Shown here one piece after another: positions 58,829 through 64,000 of a DNA stretch of 64,000 nt. Origin of the DNA: Tateyamaria sp. syn59 (GTDB lineage Bacteria > Pseudomonadota > Alphaproteobacteria > Rhodobacterales > Rhodobacteraceae); NCBI RefSeq assembly GCF_007995245.1, contig NZ_VCBA01000003.1:97256-161255 (forward strand), given 5' to 3'. The notes beneath the pieces were generated by a model that saw nothing but the letters and a program-made list of their open reading frames with translations, had not been told where the DNA came from and searched no databases. The translations under genes were made by a program, and so were the position numbers. Numbering within the stretch: the first letter of the stretch is position 1; each line of letters starts with the position of its first letter.

Positions 58829-59718
58829 TCCGAGGCCTCCGTCCCTAGCAGAAGGGCCGCACCGCCGGGCGCAAGGATGGTGCTGTCGTCGGTCACGGGT
58901 TCGGTGCCGTAGTGACGCAGCACGCGCAGGAATTCGAGCCGTTCGTAGTCCGCCGCCAACCGCACCCTGAGCCGTCCGCCGGGGTCGGCAGCGACCTGGC
59001 CAATAAGCAGCCCCGCGGGGAACACGCCGCCATCGCCGGAACTGATCACCCGGTCACCAGGGCGCACGAGGTCGGGGTTTTCCAGAAAGTCGATGGGCGG
59101 GGCCGCCGAGTTGTCGCCCGCCACGATCGCGCGCTGGCCCGACGGCTGGATGATCGCAGGCACGCGGCTGGAGGCGTCGGTGACCATGATCACCCGCGCC
59201 GTGTTCTGGGCCACGCCCGAAATACGGCCCACGAGGCCGATGCCGTCCATGGTGGCCCACCCTTCGACAATGCCGTCGCGCGCGCCGACATTCAGGAGGA
59301 CCGACTGGCGGAAGGGCGAGCCGCTGTCGGCCAGCACCACGCCGGTGATGTAGGTCAGGCGCGGGTCGAGCCGGACGTTGTTGAGATCGAGGAGCCGCGC
59401 GTTTTCCTGTTCAAGCTGAAGCGCCGCTTCTTTCCACGCCTGCATCTGGCGCAGCTCACGCCGCAGCTCGGTGTTCTGTTCGGCGATGCGGCGGTAGCTC
59501 TGGAAATCGCGGAAAAGGTTGATGGTGCCCGTGACGGGCGCCATGGCCCAGTCCATGTTGGGCACGATGCGGTCGGTCACCTGCGCCCTGAATCGTTCGA
59601 CGCGGGGGCTGTCGATGCGCCAGAGCAGGAAGGTGCCCGCCAGCGCCAGCAGCAGCACAGCCAGAACGAGCCGCCGCAGCGGGCCACCGTAATCTACCTG
59701 TCCGCGGTCCCTTGCCAA
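58825..59718 (-). CDS. mreC: rod shape-determining protein MreC
   Basis: A 297-residue bitopic protein: N-terminal cytoplasmic stub, one membrane helix (~15-33; LVLAVLLLALAGTFLLW), a coiled-coil stretch (~75-110; EQNTELRRELRQMQAWKEAA) and the periplasmic beta-barrel pair with SPFRQSVLLNVGARDGI and the GLVGRISGVAQNTARVIMVTD block. It links the MreB filament to PBP2/RodA. It follows mreB after a 149-base gap rich in inverted repeats, in contrast to the tight overlaps downstream. Confidence 0.94.
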   Translation of the reverse strand: MARDRGQVDYGGPLRRLVLAVLLLALAGTFLLWRIDSPRVERFRAQVTDRIVPNMDWAMAPVTGTINLFRDFQSYRRIAEQNTELRRELRQMQAWKEAALQLEQENARLLDLNNVRLDPRLTYITGVVLADSGSPFRQSVLLNVGARDGIVEGWATMDGIGLVGRISGVAQNTARVIMVTDASSRVPAIIQPSGQRAIVAGDNSAAPPIDFLENPDLVRPGDRVISSGDGGVFPAGLLIGQVAADPGGRLRVRLAADYERLEFLRVLRHYGTEPVTDDSTILAPGGAALLLGTEASE

Positions 59719-59796
59719 GGCGATGTCACCTCAAGTTTTGGTCCGTTTAATGGATGGTCCGACATTTGCCAAAGGCTGGCAAGCGGCCAATTTTTT

Positions 59797-60998
<1,202 letters not shown>

Positions 60999-61085
60999 TT
61001 AAAGGCCGGATTCATTCAGGATCAGGCGCCATTGCGCCGATCAGGCGGCGTGGACGTGGGGTGACGACACGTGCTTTGCCTGACG

Positions 61086-62351
61086 CTATTTCGCGTCCTT
61101 GCGCCCGCGTGTCGTCAAGTTGGCGAGGAAATAGGTGTTGAACATGTTCAGCGTGTTGATGAACACTTCGACCGAATAGCCAAAAACGAAGCTGAGCAGG
61201 TAAATCAGCGGTCGGTTCAACTCCACGCCTGCCGTCAGGATGTTGGAGGGGACCAGAAGCATGGACAGCGTCATGGCGGCCAGACCGGCAAAGATCGTGC
61301 GCATGAACGAATAGAAAAACCCAAGCGCCGCGACGCTCGGGTTCAGCACGCGCCACATGCAATAAACGACTGAACCAAGCATACCGTAGAAGATCGGCAG
61401 GGCCCAAAGGTGGATGGTGTTGAGCCCGTCGCGCAGATCCTTGATCCGCACGTTCACCGCATCAAGCGTGTCCTGATAGAAGCTGACCGCGCTGCGGTTG
61501 GCGGTTCTCATCGTGTCGAACTGGGCCGATTTGACCATCATGAAGCGTTGATCAAATACGCTTGCCGCCTTTTCGGCGTCCACAAGGACATCGTCGTCAC
61601 CTTCGCCGCCTGACAGGGCGGGCTGAGGTGAAAGTTGTGCCTCAACCGCGTTTTCGGTAACTGCGGGGCAGACAAACACCGCGCTGACCACCGTCCGCAT
61701 AAAGGCCCGGTCAGCGGTTTTCTCGCAGACCCAGCGGTTTACGTATTCGCCCGGCGCACGGTAGGCGCGTGCCTCTTCCCACAGCACATGCATCCGCGAC
61801 ACCAGTTCCGCCTCGCGAGAGTAGTGCTGTTGCAGGGTTGAGATGCCTTCGAGATACATCAACTGTGGTTCGAGGTTGTTGCTGTCATTGTCGGCGACGA
61901 CGGTGTCGAAATAGATCTTCATCTCGATCAGGCGCGCGATTTCAGAAGCGTGGTCGAAGGCCAGAAACTCCTGCGCTTCGGCCACCGCGACGGTGGCCCG
62001 GTTCGCCCAGTACGTGAAGTTGAACACCGCGGCGACCAGCAACAGCCCGGCAAAGCACAAAAGCAGGCTGCTCATGATCGGGGTGCCACGTTCTACGGGG
62101 GATTGTCCGACCAGCACCTCGCCAATGGTGTAGGTGTCGATGCGCAGGCACAGCTCGTCATAGGCCTGCTCAAAGGCGTTGCGTAGGGCCAGAACGTCTT
62201 TGTCGCTGATGGTGGCGTATTCGTCTGTGCGGTCAAACGGCCGCAGCGCCTGTGCCAGTGGCGCACTGTTGGCGCCCTGCACGTGCATCAGGTAGTCGCG
62301 CAGGTTTGACGCCTTGAACACAAGTGTCGAAAGTCTTTGGTCCTGGTCCAT
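61086..62351 (-). CDS. membrane protein of unknown function
   Basis: A 421-residue protein I do not recognise. An N-terminal cytoplasmic-looking region (~1-92) is followed by a membrane helix (~93-113; LLLCFAGLLLVAAVFNF), a ~200-residue hydrophilic loop with helical, acidic character and cysteines (WVCEKTADR and VFVCPAVTEN), and three C-terminal helices (~315-333, ~352-368, ~381-400). The loop before the last helices resembles a coiled-coil sensor-like domain, but there is no kinase, cyclase or HAMP motif. It lies 52 bases downstream of a small exported peptide gene and 171 bases upstream of mreB, on the same strand. Confidence 0.75.
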   Translation of the reverse strand: MDQDQRLSTLVFKASNLRDYLMHVQGANSAPLAQALRPFDRTDEYATISDKDVLALRNAFEQAYDELCLRIDTYTIGEVLVGQSPVERGTPIMSSLLLCFAGLLLVAAVFNFTYWANRATVAVAEAQEFLAFDHASEIARLIEMKIYFDTVVADNDSNNLEPQLMYLEGISTLQQHYSREAELVSRMHVLWEEARAYRAPGEYVNRWVCEKTADRAFMRTVVSAVFVCPAVTENAVEAQLSPQPALSGGEGDDDVLVDAEKAASVFDQRFMMVKSAQFDTMRTANRSAVSFYQDTLDAVNVRIKDLRDGLNTIHLWALPIFYGMLGSVVYCMWRVLNPSVAALGFFYSFMRTIFAGLAAMTLSMLLVPSNILTAGVELNRPLIYLLSFVFGYSVEVFINTLNMFNTYFLANLTTRGRKDAK

Positions 62352-62403
62352 AATGTGGCCCTTTCCATGACAAATTGCGGGCCCGACCCGCGCGTGAAGC
62401 CCG

Positions 62404-62613
62404 CTATTGAATGAAGCCTGTCAGTGTTCCGGTTTGGGTGCGGCACTCGCACCGCGCCCCTGAGGGCGCCGGAGTCAGGGGCCAGCACCAGCCTCCGGGT
62501 ACCACGCACGATCCCGTCGGGGCATTTTGGGCTTCGGACAGGGTGGCGATGCTCGCAAATGTGCAAGCGGTGAGAACAACAGCGGTTACGGTACGGATGC
62601 GCATAATGGGCAT
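62404..62613 (-). CDS. small exported four-cysteine peptide
   Basis: A 69-residue precursor. A signal peptide (MRIRTVTAVVLTACTFASIA...SEA; cleavage near residue 28) leaves a ~41-residue mature peptide with four cysteines in the pattern GSCVVPGGWCWPLTPAPSG and ARCECRT, which could make two disulfides. The first ATG at 62613 has GAGG seven bases upstream; a second ATG lies three codons in. It probably forms an operon with the membrane protein gene 52 bases downstream. I recall similar short Gly/Pro/Cys peptides in Rhodobacterales but cannot name a family. Confidence 0.65.
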   Translation of the reverse strand: MPIMRIRTVTAVVLTACTFASIATLSEAQNAPTGSCVVPGGWCWPLTPAPSGARCECRTQTGTLTGFIQ

Positions 62614-62838
62614 TACGAAACCTCAATAAATTTGGCTATAATCCCTCAACCTTGGGTTACGAACCCGGTTGAGTCAATAAAATTTGAATCAAATTGCAAT
62701 GGGTTAGGCCAATGCGCACGGCGTTTTTCCACAGGCGCTACGCTGCAGCGAGACGCTGTTGCGACTTTGGTTCGATTGGTGTGCCTTTGTATATTTCGCG
62801 TGGTGTGTCGGGTGGGCGAAGGGGCCCACCCTGTCGGG
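62614..62838. other. intergenic region between leuA and the exported peptide gene
   Basis: This 225-base gap is AT-rich near 62630-62700, with GGGTTACGAACCC (62653-62665), an inverted repeat of GGGTT/AACCC around ACG. It most likely carries the promoter for the peptide/membrane protein pair, but no clear -35/-10 set can be assigned. The leuA-side hairpin is listed separately. Confidence 0.4.
62810..62831 (-). terminator. hairpin downstream of leuA
   Basis: GGGTGGGC and GCCCACCC form an eight-base stem around a six-base loop, eight bases after the leuA stop codon (62839). There is no T run on the minus strand, so it may be a weak terminator or an mRNA 3'-end stabiliser. Confidence 0.55.
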
Positions 62839-64000
62839 TCAGCTGACGTCTTTGTAGCTGACCTCGCGCCTGTCGGTACCCGCCTTTTCGCGTCGCACAA
62901 GCAGGCGATTGAGGGCGTGGACATATGCCTTGGCGCTGGCGACGACAGTGTCCGTATCGGCGGATTGGCCGGTGACGATGCGGCCTGCTTCCTCCATACG
63001 TACCGATACGGTGGCTTGTGCATCCGTGCCTTCGGTCACGGCGTGGACCTGGTAAAGTTGCAGGCGGGCCTCGTGCGGGAAAAGCGCCTTGACTGCGTTG
63101 AAGGTGGCATCGACTGGGCCGTCACCCGTTTGGGTGGTCATATGCCGTTCGCCGTCGATTTCCATCACCAGATCAGCCACTTGCGGGCCTTCCGTGCCGC
63201 AGCGGACGGCGAGCTTTTCGATTTTCAGCCGTTCGTCTTCGGGGTCGGACGAGGTGCGCATGAGCGCGATCAGGTCGTCGTCGAAGATCTCTTTTTTGCG
63301 GTCGGCCAGTGCCTTGAACCGGACAAAGACGTCCTTGAGTTGGTTGTCGCCCACTTCGAACCCCAACTGTTCGAGCTTGTCGCGCAGGGCGGCGCGGCCC
63401 GAATGCTTGCCCATGACGAGGTTTGTTTCCGACAGGCCCACGTCTTCGGGGCGCATGATCTCGAACGTTTCGGCGTTTTTCAGCATGCCGTCCTGATGGA
63501 TGCCGGATTCGTGGGCGAAGGCGTTTTTGCCGACGATGGCCTTGTTGAATTGGACAGGGAAGCCGGAGACAGCGGCCACGCGGCGCGAGATGTTCATGAT
63601 CTTGGTCGAATCGATGCCGGTCTGGAATGGCATGATGTCGTTGCGGACCTTCAGCGCCATCACGACCTCTTCCAGTGCCGTGTTGCCCGCGCGTTCGCCG
63701 AGGCCGTTGATCGTGCATTCAATCTGGCGCGCGCCTGCTTCGACGGCCGCGAGGGAGTTGGCCGTCGCCATGCCAAGGTCGTTATGGCAGTGGGTGGCGA
63801 AGGTGATGTCCCCTGCGCCGGGCACGTTTTCGATCAGTTTGCGGATCAGGTCGGCGCTTTCGCGCGGCGCGGTGTAGCCGACCGTGTCGGGGATGTTGAT
63901 CGTCGTGGCGCCCGCTTTGATGGCGATTTCAACCACGCGGTAGAGGTAATCGAGTTCCGTGCGCGTGGCGTCCATGGGCGACCATTGCACGTTGTCGCAA
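62839..64000 (-). CDS. leuA: 2-isopropylmalate synthase (3' part, runs off the window)
   Basis: The C-terminal ~387 residues of LeuA, which condenses acetyl-CoA with 2-oxoisovalerate as the first step of leucine synthesis. The frame is open to the window edge, so the start lies beyond 64000. Visible motifs include INIPDTVGY, FATHCHNDLGMATANSLAAV (HxH metal ligands), NGLGERAGNTALEEVVMAL, HESGIHQDG and the C-terminal leucine-binding regulatory domain from about GTEGPQVADLVMEIDG to the end. The GTG near 63990 is internal, not a start. A hairpin follows the stop. Confidence 0.95.
   Translation of the reverse strand, partial: CDNVQWSPMDATRTELDYLYRVVEIAIKAGATTINIPDTVGYTAPRESADLIRKLIENVPGAGDITFATHCHNDLGMATANSLAAVEAGARQIECTINGLGERAGNTALEEVVMALKVRNDIMPFQTGIDSTKIMNISRRVAAVSGFPVQFNKAIVGKNAFAHESGIHQDGMLKNAETFEIMRPEDVGLSETNLVMGKHSGRAALRDKLEQLGFEVGDNQLKDVFVRFKALADRKKEIFDDDLIALMRTSSDPEDERLKIEKLAVRCGTEGPQVADLVMEIDGERHMTTQTGDGPVDATFNAVKALFPHEARLQLYQVHAVTEGTDAQATVSVRMEEAGRIVTGQSADTDTVVASAKAYVHALNRLLVRREKAGTDRREVSYKDVS

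Noticed and set aside
63980-63990. GTG near 63990 as the leuA start
   Set aside because: LeuA residues are expected well before this point, the frame stays open to the window edge, and the preceding codons (CDN) continue the protein.

Overview
The window looks like a chromosomal segment of an alphaproteobacterium of the order Rhodobacterales, probably from the Roseobacter group. The evidence is the 23S and 5S rRNA sequence type, a group II heat-shock sigma factor (RpoHII type), a DUF1467 gene after methylmalonyl-CoA epimerase, the LppC-like/rsmI/yraN/gshB neighbourhood, high GC, and very dense packing with many ATGA or TGATG junctions. I see no prophage, insertion sequence, integrase or CRISPR array, so this is mostly core genome. 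The less ordinary material sits in a few small islands.

Layout. Positions 1-310 hold the 3' end of a 23S rRNA and a 5S rRNA. Two genes follow (a Nei/Fpg-type DNA glycosylase and a secreted metallophosphoesterase), then initiator tRNA-fMet. Next come divergent oxyR/katG, a minus-strand pcaC-pcaH-pcaG operon (protocatechuate ring cleavage), and aspS, which carries an apparent in-frame insertion of lower GC. From 10.6 to 23.5 kb are a DUF1800/DUF1501 pair, an acetyltransferase, a receiver-domain protein, mce-DUF1467, an EI24 membrane protein, a nitroreductase, an HDAC-like deacetylase with a repeat-rich upstream region, two small enzymes, trpS, a rhomboid-fold protein, murJ and an acidic orphan protein.

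At 23.7-24.65 kb lies a jacalin-like lectin joined to what looks like an aerolysin/natterin-type pore-forming module. It is followed by a strong terminator and then a six-gene alpha-glucan operon (alpha-glucosidase, glgB, glgC, glgA, glgX, pgm). Five of the six genes are directly coupled to a neighbour by overlapping start and stop codons, and a LacI-type palindrome sits in front of the operon. Minus-strand glnD and an LppC-like lipoprotein follow, then rsmI-yraN-gshB-esterase, comM, a glutathione S-transferase, a phosphatase-cobU pair, rpoHII-chaN, coaBC, dut, a membrane-anchored MoeB/ThiF protein and an M3 oligopeptidase.

The right end (52.5-64 kb) is all minus strand: a methyltransferase, a hydroxyacid dehydrogenase with a VOC protein, the cell-elongation cluster mreB-mreC-mreD-mrdA-rodA with a small unknown gene at its tail, a two-gene cassette of a cysteine-containing exported peptide and a membrane protein, and the 3' part of leuA, which runs off the window.

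Functionally the window links peroxide defence (oxyR/katG, GST, glutathione synthetase, RpoHII), aromatic catabolism, glycogen turnover, cell-wall elongation (murJ, mre/mrd/rod, LppC-like activator) and cofactor metabolism (coaBC, cobU, moeB). Items most worth following up are the lectin/pore-former gene with its structured promoter region, the insertion in AspRS, the four phased 14-mers upstream of the deacetylase gene, and the exported peptide/membrane protein pair beside mreB. All functional calls come from reading the sequence and recalled family motifs; no database search was run.
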